From Porphyromonadaceae bacterium UBA3318 (GTDB lineage Bacteria > Bacteroidota > Bacteroidia > Bacteroidales > Muribaculaceae), in contig DESI01000049.1 of assembly GCA_002361235.1 (NCBI GenBank), positions 1 through 57,905 on the forward strand: a DNA stretch of 57,905 bases, written 5' to 3'. The position numbers and the translations under genes are program-made. Of this stretch, positions 51,496 to 57,905 are shown one piece after another. Positions within the stretch are counted from its first letter, which is position 1. Every line of letters begins with the position of its first letter. The notes beneath the pieces are model-generated. The model saw only the letters and a program-made list of their open reading frames with translations. It ran no database searches and was not told the DNA's origin.

Positions 51496-52310
51496 TTTTT
51501 ACCTATTACGTCCATCCAATAGACGTGTCTGACGTTGACGGTACGCTCGGAACCGTCCTTAAGTTCCTCGTAGACGGCGGGCCCGGATCCGTCGTCGGGA
51601 TATGGGATATAGGTCCGTTTCCGACCGGTTTTGTCAGTGAATTCATATATCGGGCTGACATCCGAACCCTCGTGGCTCAGCTCTCCGGTGAATATTTCCG
51701 ACGGGTTGCCGTGCGGGTCGGTTCCTTTCCTGAATACCAGCAGCCTGAGGGAAGCCCCGGAGCCGGGAGTAGCGTTCCCGGCGGCGTCGATGCGCATCAG
51801 GTCGCCGTTGTCGGCTGTCATGGCGCCCAATGGCAGCCAGTCGCCGCGCAGATCGGAGCGCAGGGTGTTCAGCTCCTGCTGACGCAGCCGTTCCAGATCG
51901 GCCTGCTCACGTGCCGACACATACGGTATGTCGTAAACCAATGAGTCGATCCATACATACCGGCCATCCTTCAGCGCCCAGCCGCGCCATCCGAATTCGC
52001 TCCACTGGTCGGGCCCCGAAGCGGTGATGACGCGCCGCAGCGAGTCGTCGACAAGAGTGTGGTAGTACGACTCCATCTGGCGCGCGTCCCGGATGTCGCG
52101 CAGAGGATAGGGGCGGGCCAGCGGGTAGCTTACGGTGGCGGCGAACTTGCCCGCATCGTCGTCGGCCACGGCCCGGACCATCTTTTTAACCACCTCGGGC
52201 AGCGAGTCGCACCGCTCCACGGCCTCGCACGCCGAGGCCTGGCGGTCGTGGCCGCAACTCGCCGTGAGCAGCCCCGTCAGTATCAGTATTATCGGAATAT
52301 TACTTTTCAT
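51492..52310 (-). CDS. lipoprotein of unknown function
   Basis: 272 aa with a lipobox (TASC near 16-19) and a compact mature domain: VVKKMVRAVADDDAGKFAATVSYPLARPYPLRDIRD (an NTF2-like or DUF-type helical start), FGWRGWALKDGRYVWIDSLVYDIPYVS, and a C-terminal beta region. The phrase about variable calcium- or sugar-binding cannot be supported; I see no catalytic motif. It lies 13 bp downstream of the lysozyme-like gene in the same orientation, probably one operon. Confidence 0.7.
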   Translation of the reverse strand: MKSNIPIILILTGLLTASCGHDRQASACEAVERCDSLPEVVKKMVRAVADDDAGKFAATVSYPLARPYPLRDIRDARQMESYYHTLVDDSLRRVITASGPDQWSEFGWRGWALKDGRYVWIDSLVYDIPYVSAREQADLERLRQQELNTLRSDLRGDWLPLGAMTADNGDLMRIDAAGNATPGSGASLRLLVFRKGTDPHGNPSEIFTGELSHEGSDVSPIYEFTDKTGRKRTYIPYPDDGSGPAVYEELKDGSERTVNVRHVYWMDVIGKK

Positions 52311-52323
52311 CGTTCAATTCAGT

Positions 52324-52989
52324 TCAAAATATAGTTACGGATGCCAGGCGGTAATTATTGTAAGGAACGTGGCCCGGTGATTGGGAATCGTAGTAGCGCA
52401 GCTGCGAAGTGGCCGCGGTGGAGTCGGAGACTATGAACAGTGCCTCGAACTCCTCGACGCGCCGGCGTTGCAGCTGGCTCAGTGTCTTGCCGCGGTACCG
52501 GCAGTGCGCCAAGTATAGCTCGCGTATGTCGCGGTTGCCGTTGCGCAGGGCGGAGGTGACGCCGGAGCGCTTCACGTTGCCCGAGCCGATGTTGTAGGCC
52601 AACGTGCCCAGCAACAGCGAATCGGCGCCGAATTCGCGGAAAACGGCACAGTTTTTCAGCAGGTCCTTGCGCAACAGCGCGTCGGCCTGCTTCTCACTCA
52701 ATGTGGCGGAACGGGAATATTGCTCGCCCGGAAGCACCTTGTGGCCATAGCCCACCAGGGGCCAGTGGCGCGGTTGGTGCATCCCCTCGTACTTCTTGAT
52801 AATGCTGACAGCCTGCTCGAACGGATCCGTGACGGGTGCCGGGAGAGAGGTGGCGGACGGGCCTTCGTTTATAGTTGCCTTTTCTTCGTTTGCTATAGAG
52901 TCCTGCTGCGCCTCCGAGCGCACGGCGATGGCTCCGATCAACGCAACGACGGCAAGCCCGTATAAAGTTAAGCTGATCTTTTTCATCAC
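52324..52989 (-). CDS. GH24-like lysozyme family protein, exported
   Basis: 221 aa with a signal anchor (about 5-24) and an acidic linker, then a lysozyme-like domain from about 58: DPFEQAVSIIKKYEGMH (Glu as the general acid), LVGYGHKVLPGEQYS, and ADALLRKDLLKN. The canonical Glu-8-Asp-5-Thr spacing of T4 lysozyme is not kept: after the Glu the sequence is GMHQPRHWPLVGYGH, about 5 residues shorter and without Asp or Thr at the usual sites. It may hydrolyse peptidoglycan in the periplasm or be inactive. Confidence 0.75.
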   Translation of the reverse strand: MMKKISLTLYGLAVVALIGAIAVRSEAQQDSIANEEKATINEGPSATSLPAPVTDPFEQAVSIIKKYEGMHQPRHWPLVGYGHKVLPGEQYSRSATLSEKQADALLRKDLLKNCAVFREFGADSLLLGTLAYNIGSGNVKRSGVTSALRNGNRDIRELYLAHCRYRGKTLSQLQRRRVEEFEALFIVSDSTAATSQLRYYDSQSPGHVPYNNYRLASVTIF

Positions 52990-53045
52990 ACTTTATAACG
53001 GCTTGCCGTGCGGCAATGTTCAGCAGGAACACTTGCTGCACATTG

Positions 53046-53081
53046 AGTTGAAAGAGTTTACAAAGTTGAAAAAGTTAAGAT
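53046..53081 (+). repeat. 9-bp tandem repeat, AGTTNAAAA family, 4 units
   Basis: Four units immediately upstream of the lysozyme-like gene (start 52989), ending AGTTAAGAT as at 11605. Confidence 0.85.
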
Positions 53082-53178
53082 AAATGTGCAGACTCTGGGA
53101 GTTGCGCAGGCTGTCCATAGCCGCGTATAAAGCACGGACTAAAGTCCCCTTTTTTGACAGGAGAACAGTAGAACCCTC
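53082..53178. other. non-coding spacer before palindromic element B
   Basis: No gene is seen. It contains GGACTAAAGTCC, a 5-bp inverted repeat followed by CCTTTTTTG, which could weakly terminate plus-strand transcription. Confidence 0.4.
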
Positions 53179-53443
53179 AGCTTTTGGTCGGAGACCATGT
53201 TTCTCATTAACCCCACGATGGACGATGACAGCGGCAGCTGGAACAGGCCTTCGTGGGGTAAGGCGGGTGCAGTACAGCTTGGTCGGAGACCATGTCGCTG
53301 CACTGCCTGGTGTAACAGTGTCTGAGGCGAGCGGCATGGTCTACGACCAAGCTGTGCTACGCCGGATATACTCCCCACGAAGGCTTCGGTCGCTTCGCGT
53401 CCTTCAGCCATCGTGGGGTTAATGAGAAACAGCCTCTCCGAGG
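53179..53443. repeat. large palindromic intergenic element, copy B
   Basis: Same architecture as copy A, but the core between the inner inverted repeats is shorter. The left outer arm is chimeric: the expected CCTCGGAGAGGCTG is replaced by a piece of the inner repeat (AGCTTTTGGTCGGAGACCATG, near 53179-53199) joined to TTTCTCATTAACC. The right arm is complete, ending GCCTCTCCGAGG at 53443. Confidence 0.88.
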
Positions 53444-53453
53444 CAACCAGCGG

Positions 53454-53482
53454 ACGCGCCCTCCAGCCATTGTGGGATAATG
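53454..53482. repeat. fragment of palindromic element arm
   Basis: CTCCAGCCATTGTGGGATAA resembles the right-arm sequence CTTCAGCCATCGTGGGGTTAA of the elements, suggesting a remnant of another copy. Confidence 0.5.
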
Positions 53483-53491
53483 ACCCTCACT

Positions 53492-53544
53492 CTTTTAACT
53501 TTTTCAACTACCAAAAGCTAGGTATTATCTGAACTTTCTAAACT
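53492..53544 (-). repeat. AGTTNAAAA family repeats, two pairs
   Basis: Two units at 53492-53509 and two at 53527-53544 on the minus strand, between element B and the PepSY-like gene stop. Confidence 0.7.
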
Positions 53545-53561
53545 TCCAAAAATGTCGTTGC

Positions 53562-54005
53562 TTAGTCGGCCACGCCCTTGAAGCTGCCGAGCAGGTCGTA
53601 GCGCAGGCCTGTGTCGTCCGACAGGTCTACTTCGTAGCCCTTGGAGGTCTTTTCGATTTTGACTACCGCCAGACCGGGATATTTCTTGGTCACGTGGCGA
53701 CGTATTGCCGAGGGAAGGATGGCCGAGGGAACCTCTTTCTTCTTGCAGTCTACTTCGGTCCATTTGCCACGGCTGTTGAACTCTATCTCGGTGCCGTTCG
53801 TCAGCTTCACCTCGTAGTCGGGCTTACGCAGCAGTTTCTTGTCTACCTTGATCATGCTCACTTTTGCCTTTTCGAAGTGGGTGGTCAGGAATGTCTGCGC
53901 CTCCTCGGGCAGTTCCTTGCGGTCGATGGTGTACTTGTCGAAGGGAAATGCCCATGCGCTGATGCTTATCATCATCAGCGTCAGCAGTGTGATCAGTTTC
54001 TTCAT
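53562..54005 (-). CDS. PepSY-like (DUF2874) periplasmic protein
   Basis: 147 aa with a signal peptide (MKKLITLLTLMMISISAWA). Two similar beta-alpha units follow: ELPEEAQTFLTTHFEKAKVS and PSAILPSAIRRHVTKKYPGLAVVKIEKTSKGYEVDLSD, the typical PepSY-like pattern ending in a Tyr-Glu-Val strand. Periplasmic; such domains may inhibit proteases or bind cell-wall ligands. The role here is unknown. Start 54005 is set by the signal peptide. Confidence 0.85.
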   Translation of the reverse strand: MKKLITLLTLMMISISAWAFPFDKYTIDRKELPEEAQTFLTTHFEKAKVSMIKVDKKLLRKPDYEVKLTNGTEIEFNSRGKWTEVDCKKKEVPSAILPSAIRRHVTKKYPGLAVVKIEKTSKGYEVDLSDDTGLRYDLLGSFKGVAD

Positions 54006-54126
54006 TGTTTCGGTTTGTGTTGGGTTATTTGTTGCAATTAGTATTTGTTGCATTCATCACAAACCAAACGCCAAAATCATTCTGACCTTATCCCAATTGA
54101 GATACTTTAACACCTTTAACCAATAT

Positions 54127-55416
54127 TTACCAGCTTCCGGAGGCTCCGCCACCGCCTGTGGAACCGCCTCCGAAGCCACCGCCGAAACCGCCTCCGAAGC
54201 CACCACCGCCCCTCCGGCCGGCCGCCGCGCCGAGTATGGCCGCTGCCGCAAGGCCGTCGTCGTCCTTTCGGGGTATGCGGTATTTCCTATGCTCCTGATG
54301 GTGACAGAACTCGCACTCGTATATCTTCACGCCCTCGCCGTCATGGCGCGTCGTGGCCGGACGGGTTATGATATCCTTCACCAGACGCATAGCCACTGTG
54401 CCGCATGCCGGACACTTGCTGTATTTGGTCTGCTTCTCGGCGTATGGGAATCGTTCGATGGTACCGCATGTGGGGCATACCCATACGTCGTAGTCTACGG
54501 TCTTGAGCTGTTCCTCGAAGTCCTGCGAGTCGCTCAGATAGTTGTTGTCCTCCTCCTCGTTCAGGCGATTCATCTTCGAGCCGCATGTAGGACACTTCAG
54601 GCGCCTGTTGCGGTTGGAACGGTACAGCCACAGCGCCAACAGCCAGAATATGATGCCGGTACCCAACGACAGAATGCCGCAGATGGCGAAAGTCATGAGA
54701 TGGCCACGCCATGTGCGGGCCTTGTCATATCCGTTTTTGCGGCGCAGGCTCCACAGGTCGTAGGCAAACAGCGCCAACGCAAGCAGAAATACGAATCCGG
54801 CCACAATTCGGACGAACTCCCATATCACCTCCTTGTCCAGCGTGGAGACGCTGCCGCTGTAGTTGTCGGCCTGCGACGAGCGCAGTTCCTCGGCCACGGC
54901 CGGGTCGGTCAGCGCGTCGCTGATCAGCTGCGTCGACTGGTCGACGGCAGCATCGAGACGGTTTTCGCGCATATTGGGGACAATGGTTTCGCCTATGATG
55001 TTGTTGCAGGCTATGTCGGTCAGCACTCCCTCCACGCCGTAGCCGGTCTGGATACGCGTCTTGTGGTCGTCCACGGCTATGAGCAGCAGCGCTCCGTTGT
55101 CCTTGTCGCCCTTGCCGATGCCCCAGCGTGTGAACACCTGCTCGCACCAGTCCTCTATGGGAGTGTCGCCGATGCTCGGCACCACTATCACGGCCACCTC
55201 GCAGGTGGTGGTCTGACGCAGGTCGTACAGGCGGCGGTTCACGCCGTCGGTCGTGGTGGCGTCAAGCAGATGCGCCGGGTCGCACACGAACTTGTAGCGG
55301 TCGGCCACGTTCGGGTTCACTACCTGGTCCGGCTCGTACACCTGAGCGTTAAAGGAGCCGACGGCAGCCAGCACCATCCACAGTATCATTATCAGTCTCT
55401 TATCGAGTCTTGGCAT
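54127..55416 (-). CDS. TPM domain membrane protein with zinc ribbons and Gly-rich tail
   Basis: 429 aa: signal peptide, TPM domain (about 45-170, with CEVAVIVVPSIGDTPIEDW and GYGVEGVLTDIACNNII), two membrane helices (about 199-223 and 240-264), then a cytoplasmic part with at least three CPxCG zinc ribbons and a CEFCHHQEH motif, and a tail of (G)nF repeats ending SGSW. TPM proteins include photosystem II repair factors and membrane-associated phosphatases; the role here is unknown. Serial zinc ribbons after TPM are the unusual part. Immediately downstream of a 9-bp repeat array. Confidence 0.86.
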   Translation of the reverse strand: MPRLDKRLIMILWMVLAAVGSFNAQVYEPDQVVNPNVADRYKFVCDPAHLLDATTTDGVNRRLYDLRQTTTCEVAVIVVPSIGDTPIEDWCEQVFTRWGIGKGDKDNGALLLIAVDDHKTRIQTGYGVEGVLTDIACNNIIGETIVPNMRENRLDAAVDQSTQLISDALTDPAVAEELRSSQADNYSGSVSTLDKEVIWEFVRIVAGFVFLLALALFAYDLWSLRRKNGYDKARTWRGHLMTFAICGILSLGTGIIFWLLALWLYRSNRNRRLKCPTCGSKMNRLNEEEDNNYLSDSQDFEEQLKTVDYDVWVCPTCGTIERFPYAEKQTKYSKCPACGTVAMRLVKDIITRPATTRHDGEGVKIYECEFCHHQEHRKYRIPRKDDDGLAAAAILGAAAGRRGGGGFGGGFGGGFGGGSTGGGGASGSW

Positions 55417-55417
55417 T

Positions 55418-55453
55418 ATCTTGACTTTTTAAACTTTTTCAACTTTATAAACT
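55418..55453 (-). repeat. 9-bp tandem repeat, AGTTNAAAA family, 4 units
   Basis: Four minus-strand units directly before the start of the TPM gene (55416), ending AGTCAAGAT. They fill almost the whole gap to the dgt stop. Confidence 0.85.
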
Positions 55454-55457
55454 CCCA

Positions 55458-56795
55458 CTATACCGCCGGCAGGGAGTGTCCGTTCAGTTTGCGGTACAGG
55501 TCGAGGGCGTATACGTCGGTCATGCCGCTGACGTGGTCCAGCACCGACTGCAGGCGTGTGTAGGGCGATTCGTTGCGGGTGTCGTACTGGCCCGGTATGA
55601 TGTTCAGCAGCAGGCGCGAGGCGTTGCGCTCCGGGTACATCACGGCTTCCACCAGCGCATTCATCAGGTAGGTTATGATGCGGTTGCCGGCTATCTCGAT
55701 GTCCACCACCTCGCGGGCGCAGTATATCCGTCGCCAGGCGGTGTCCGAGCAGCGGGCGTAAGCCTCGCGCAGTTCAGGCGCGATGTGGCCCAGCAGCTGC
55801 CCTCGGAAATCGCCTTGCAGTATCATGTCCTCGTTCTGCAGGAACACGCGGGCAGAGTCACTGACCAGCGCGCCGATCACCACCGAGCGCAGATAGGCTA
55901 TCTTCTCGTTCGGATCGTCCAGACGCTTCATGCCGTTCTCCAAGCGTGCGCGCTGCATGTCGCCGAAGAATCCCAGCATCAGTTCGGTCACCTCCGGCGT
56001 GGAGAGTATGCGCAGCTTGTGCGCGTCCTCGATGTCCATGATCTGATAGCAGATATCGTCCGCCGCCTCCATCATGTACACCAACGGATGGCGCGCGAAC
56101 AGCCCCGGTTCCTTCTCCGGTATGCCGAGCCAGTCGGCCACGCGGCGGTATATCTCGTCCTCGCTTTCGAAAAATCCGAACTTCCCTTTGGCTCTGGCGT
56201 GAAGCGAAGTGTAGGGATACTTCACCACCGACGCCAATGTGCTGTATGTCATGGCCATGCCTCCGTTGCGGCGTCCCACGAACTGATGCGTCAGCAGGCG
56301 GAACGAATTGGCGTTGCCCTCGAAATGAATCAGGTCGGCCCATTCACGGTCGGAGAGGAGGGGACGGAACTCCAGCCCCGGTCCTTCGCTGAAGAAGGTG
56401 GAGATGGTCTTTTCGCCCGAATGACCGAACGGCGGATTGCCGAGGTCGTGGCACAGGCACGCCGCGGCCACGATGTCGCGAATGTTGTCGAATATGCCGT
56501 AGCAGTCGCCGTGACGCTCGCGCAGCCCAAGGGCAATCTCGTGGCCCAGGGAGCGCCCGACGGAACTTACCTCCAATGAGTGGGTCAGACGGTTATGGAC
56601 GAAGATGCTGCCCGGCAGCGGAAACACCTGCGTCTTGTTCTGCAGCCGCCGGAACGGCGACGAGAAAATCAGTCGGTCGTAGTCACGCTGAAAGTCCGAA
56701 CGGGTATGCACCCGCTCGTCGTGATATTCCTCCATGCCCAGCCGCCGGTCGCTTATCAGCCTGTCCCAGCGCATCGGCGCTTTTTCTGTACTCAT
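55458..56795 (-). CDS. dgt: deoxyguanosine triphosphate triphosphohydrolase-like protein
   Basis: Hydrolyses dGTP (or other dNTPs) to the nucleoside and triphosphate. 445 aa HD-domain enzyme: FRRLQNKTQVFPL, RLTHSLEVSSVGRSLG (His72), CHDLGNPPFGHSGE (His116, Asp117), and MEAADDICYQIMDIEDAHKL with the later Asp ligand. Length fits type 2 dGTPase. It starts at 56795 within a palindromic divergent promoter. Confidence 0.93.
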   Translation of the reverse strand: MSTEKAPMRWDRLISDRRLGMEEYHDERVHTRSDFQRDYDRLIFSSPFRRLQNKTQVFPLPGSIFVHNRLTHSLEVSSVGRSLGHEIALGLRERHGDCYGIFDNIRDIVAAACLCHDLGNPPFGHSGEKTISTFFSEGPGLEFRPLLSDREWADLIHFEGNANSFRLLTHQFVGRRNGGMAMTYSTLASVVKYPYTSLHARAKGKFGFFESEDEIYRRVADWLGIPEKEPGLFARHPLVYMMEAADDICYQIMDIEDAHKLRILSTPEVTELMLGFFGDMQRARLENGMKRLDDPNEKIAYLRSVVIGALVSDSARVFLQNEDMILQGDFRGQLLGHIAPELREAYARCSDTAWRRIYCAREVVDIEIAGNRIITYLMNALVEAVMYPERNASRLLLNIIPGQYDTRNESPYTRLQSVLDHVSGMTDVYALDLYRKLNGHSLPAV

Positions 56796-56834
56796 GGTGC
56801 AAAGTTACTCAAAAATTTGTAACTTTGCACCATG
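56793..56834. promoter_or_regulatory. palindromic divergent promoter of dgt and the thioesterase
   Basis: 16-bp perfect arms, CATGGTGCAAAGTTAC (56793-56808) and GTAACTTTGCACCATG (56819-56834), separated by 10 bp. Each arm contains the -7 box TAACTTTG and, 4 nt downstream, the start codon of one gene. Transcripts should be nearly leaderless. No -33 box is at the expected spacing. Confidence 0.75.
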
Positions 56835-57617
56835 ACACCACAATTGACTCAAAGATACTTTCTGTCGGCAGGCGAGACCAACGCCGAGGCCGAGATGTCG
56901 CTGCCGCTGCTCACGTCCCGAATCATAGACATATCCACGGCCCACGCCAACGCGCTGCATATCGGCAATCCCGATATGGCCGACCGCGGCTGCGGCTGGG
57001 TGCTGTCGCGTCTGGCGCTCGAGATGGAACGCTATCCTAAGGTAAATGAGGAGTATTGCCTCACCACATGGATAGAGAGCTTCAACCGTCACTTCTCCGA
57101 GCGTATCGTGCAGGTGTCGGATTCGGAGGGTAATCCGTTGGGATATTCGCGCGCGGTATGGATGGTGCTGGACTACAACACCCGCCAGTCGGTCGGATTG
57201 TCGCACCTGGTCATTCCGGAGGATCTGCCCATGCCGGGTCGCTGTCCCATAGCGCGCCAGGGCAAGCACGTGCCGGTGCTGCCCGTGGACCATGACGGCG
57301 AGCTTCCAAAGGGTGCCGTGGTGGCAACTGCGCCGGCATACGAATACAGGTTCAAATACTGCGACCTCGATTTTTACCGGCACGTCAACACGGTGAAGTA
57401 CATAGAGTTGCTTCTGAACCGACTGACGCTGGAGGATTTCGACCGCACGCGCGTCAAGCGCATGGAACTGGCGTTCATGCACGAGTCGCGCTACGACCAG
57501 CATGCTCTTGTGTGGCGCGCCGATCACGACCTGACCTCTTATTTCTCCATCAACAACCTCGAGACCGGCGAGCCGGGCCTCATCGCCCGTCTGGACCGAA
57601 CAATACGCAACGCATAG
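56832..57617 (+). CDS. acyl-ACP thioesterase
   Basis: Releases free fatty acids from acyl carrier protein. 261 aa with two hot-dog halves: LLTSRIIDISTAHANALHIG and WVLSRLALEMERYPKVNEEYCLTTWIESFNRHFSERIVQV, then CDLDFYRHVNTVKYIELLLN with the conserved Asn/His of the second half. Matches bacterial acyl-ACP thioesterases of about 250 aa. Start codon lies within the palindromic promoter. Confidence 0.9.
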   Translation: MTPQLTQRYFLSAGETNAEAEMSLPLLTSRIIDISTAHANALHIGNPDMADRGCGWVLSRLALEMERYPKVNEEYCLTTWIESFNRHFSERIVQVSDSEGNPLGYSRAVWMVLDYNTRQSVGLSHLVIPEDLPMPGRCPIARQGKHVPVLPVDHDGELPKGAVVATAPAYEYRFKYCDLDFYRHVNTVKYIELLLNRLTLEDFDRTRVKRMELAFMHESRYDQHALVWRADHDLTSYFSINNLETGEPGLIARLDRTIRNA

Positions 57618-57660
57618 TAGCATAGGCTCTCCGAGCCGTGCCCCAAACTCAGACATATTG

Positions 57661-57905
57661 CCTCGGAGAGGCTGTTTCTCATTAACCCCACGATGGGCGG
57701 CGACAGCGACAGCTGGCACCGCCCTTCGTGGGGTTTGGAAGTATGCTGCACAGCTTGGTCGGAGTCCATACCGCTCGCCTTATGCTACTTAACTGGCAGT
57801 ACAGAGACATGGTCTCCGACCAAGCCGTCATACCTCAGAGACCACCCCACGAAGGCTGTCGGGAAGCTACGCTCCCTTCAGCCATCATGGGGTTAATGAG
57901 AAACA
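57661..57905. repeat. large palindromic intergenic element, copy C (runs off the window)
   Basis: CCTCGGAGAGGCTG starts the left arm, followed by the CCCCACGATGG hairpin and the inner repeat. The right arm reaches GTTAATGAGAAACA at the window edge, so about a dozen bases are missing. The core lies in opposite orientation to copies A and B while the arm hairpins keep their orientation. Confidence 0.85.

Noticed and set aside
53084..53422. Open frames through palindromic element B
   Set aside because: They translate the repeat arms and have no homology to proteins.

Overview
The window looks like a chromosomal segment of a gut Bacteroidales bacterium, most likely Muribaculaceae-like. The grounds are a type IX secretion (T9SS) core locus, families typical of that order (DUF3109, DUF3078, T9SS plug, PepSY-like), moderately high GC, weak Shine-Dalgarno signals, and promoters of the Bacteroidetes form TTTG-N19-TAnnTTTG. 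The family-level placement is an inference. No rRNA, tRNA, CRISPR array, integrase or transposase was found.

Layout. 0.2-4.9 kb (+): ung, T9SS plug protein, DUF3109 protein, cardiolipin synthase and SprT-like metalloprotease, partly overlapping. 5-12.9 kb (-): a sensor kinase and a short NtrC-like regulator without an AAA+ domain, beside a MacAB-TolC-type efflux operon (adaptor, ATPase, two permeases, TolC-like channel). 12.9-16 kb: a scarred region with a dead XRE regulator, a large palindromic repeat, ypfJ, and hipBA with a gutted toxin gene. 16-29.4 kb: a lipoprotein, pullulanase, UvrD-type helicase, a TPR/HATPase-like membrane sensor, a probable T9SS cargo protein with an in-frame stop, a SusA-like amylase and a ClC channel. 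29.5-34.4 kb (-): acyltransferase, GtrA, CDP-alcohol phosphatidyltransferase, two unknown exported proteins and a DUF3078 protein. 34.4-38.6 kb (-): S41 protease, coaD, parE. 38.7-45.6 kb (-): porT-porP-gldK-gldL-gldM-gldN. 45.7-47.8 kb (+): prmC, recX, comF. 47.8-51.4 kb (-): LysE fusion protein, Cys-rich lipoprotein, SRPBCC protein, pyrE. 51.5-56.8 kb (-): lipoprotein, GH24-like lysozyme, PepSY-like protein, TPM protein and dgt. 56.8-57.6 kb (+): acyl-ACP thioesterase.

How it works together. The 38.7-45.6 kb operon supplies the outer-membrane ring, inner-membrane motor and accessory proteins of T9SS. The plug protein at 0.9 kb is the predicted partner that closes the translocon, and the interrupted gene at 23.9-25.8 kb ends in a sequence resembling a T9SS sorting domain. 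The two GH13 enzymes are alpha-glucan enzymes, but no SusC/SusD pair accompanies them.

The most unusual material lies between genes. Three large palindromic elements (A 13.4 kb, B 53.2 kb, C 57.7 kb) share outer arms and arm hairpins, and the central core of C is inverted relative to A and B. Two families of 9-bp-period tandem repeats (AGTTNAAAA and TGGGANNNT) occupy gene junctions, often just upstream of start codons. A Y-shaped hairpin cluster lies at 29.5 kb. These are the best candidates for something not yet described.
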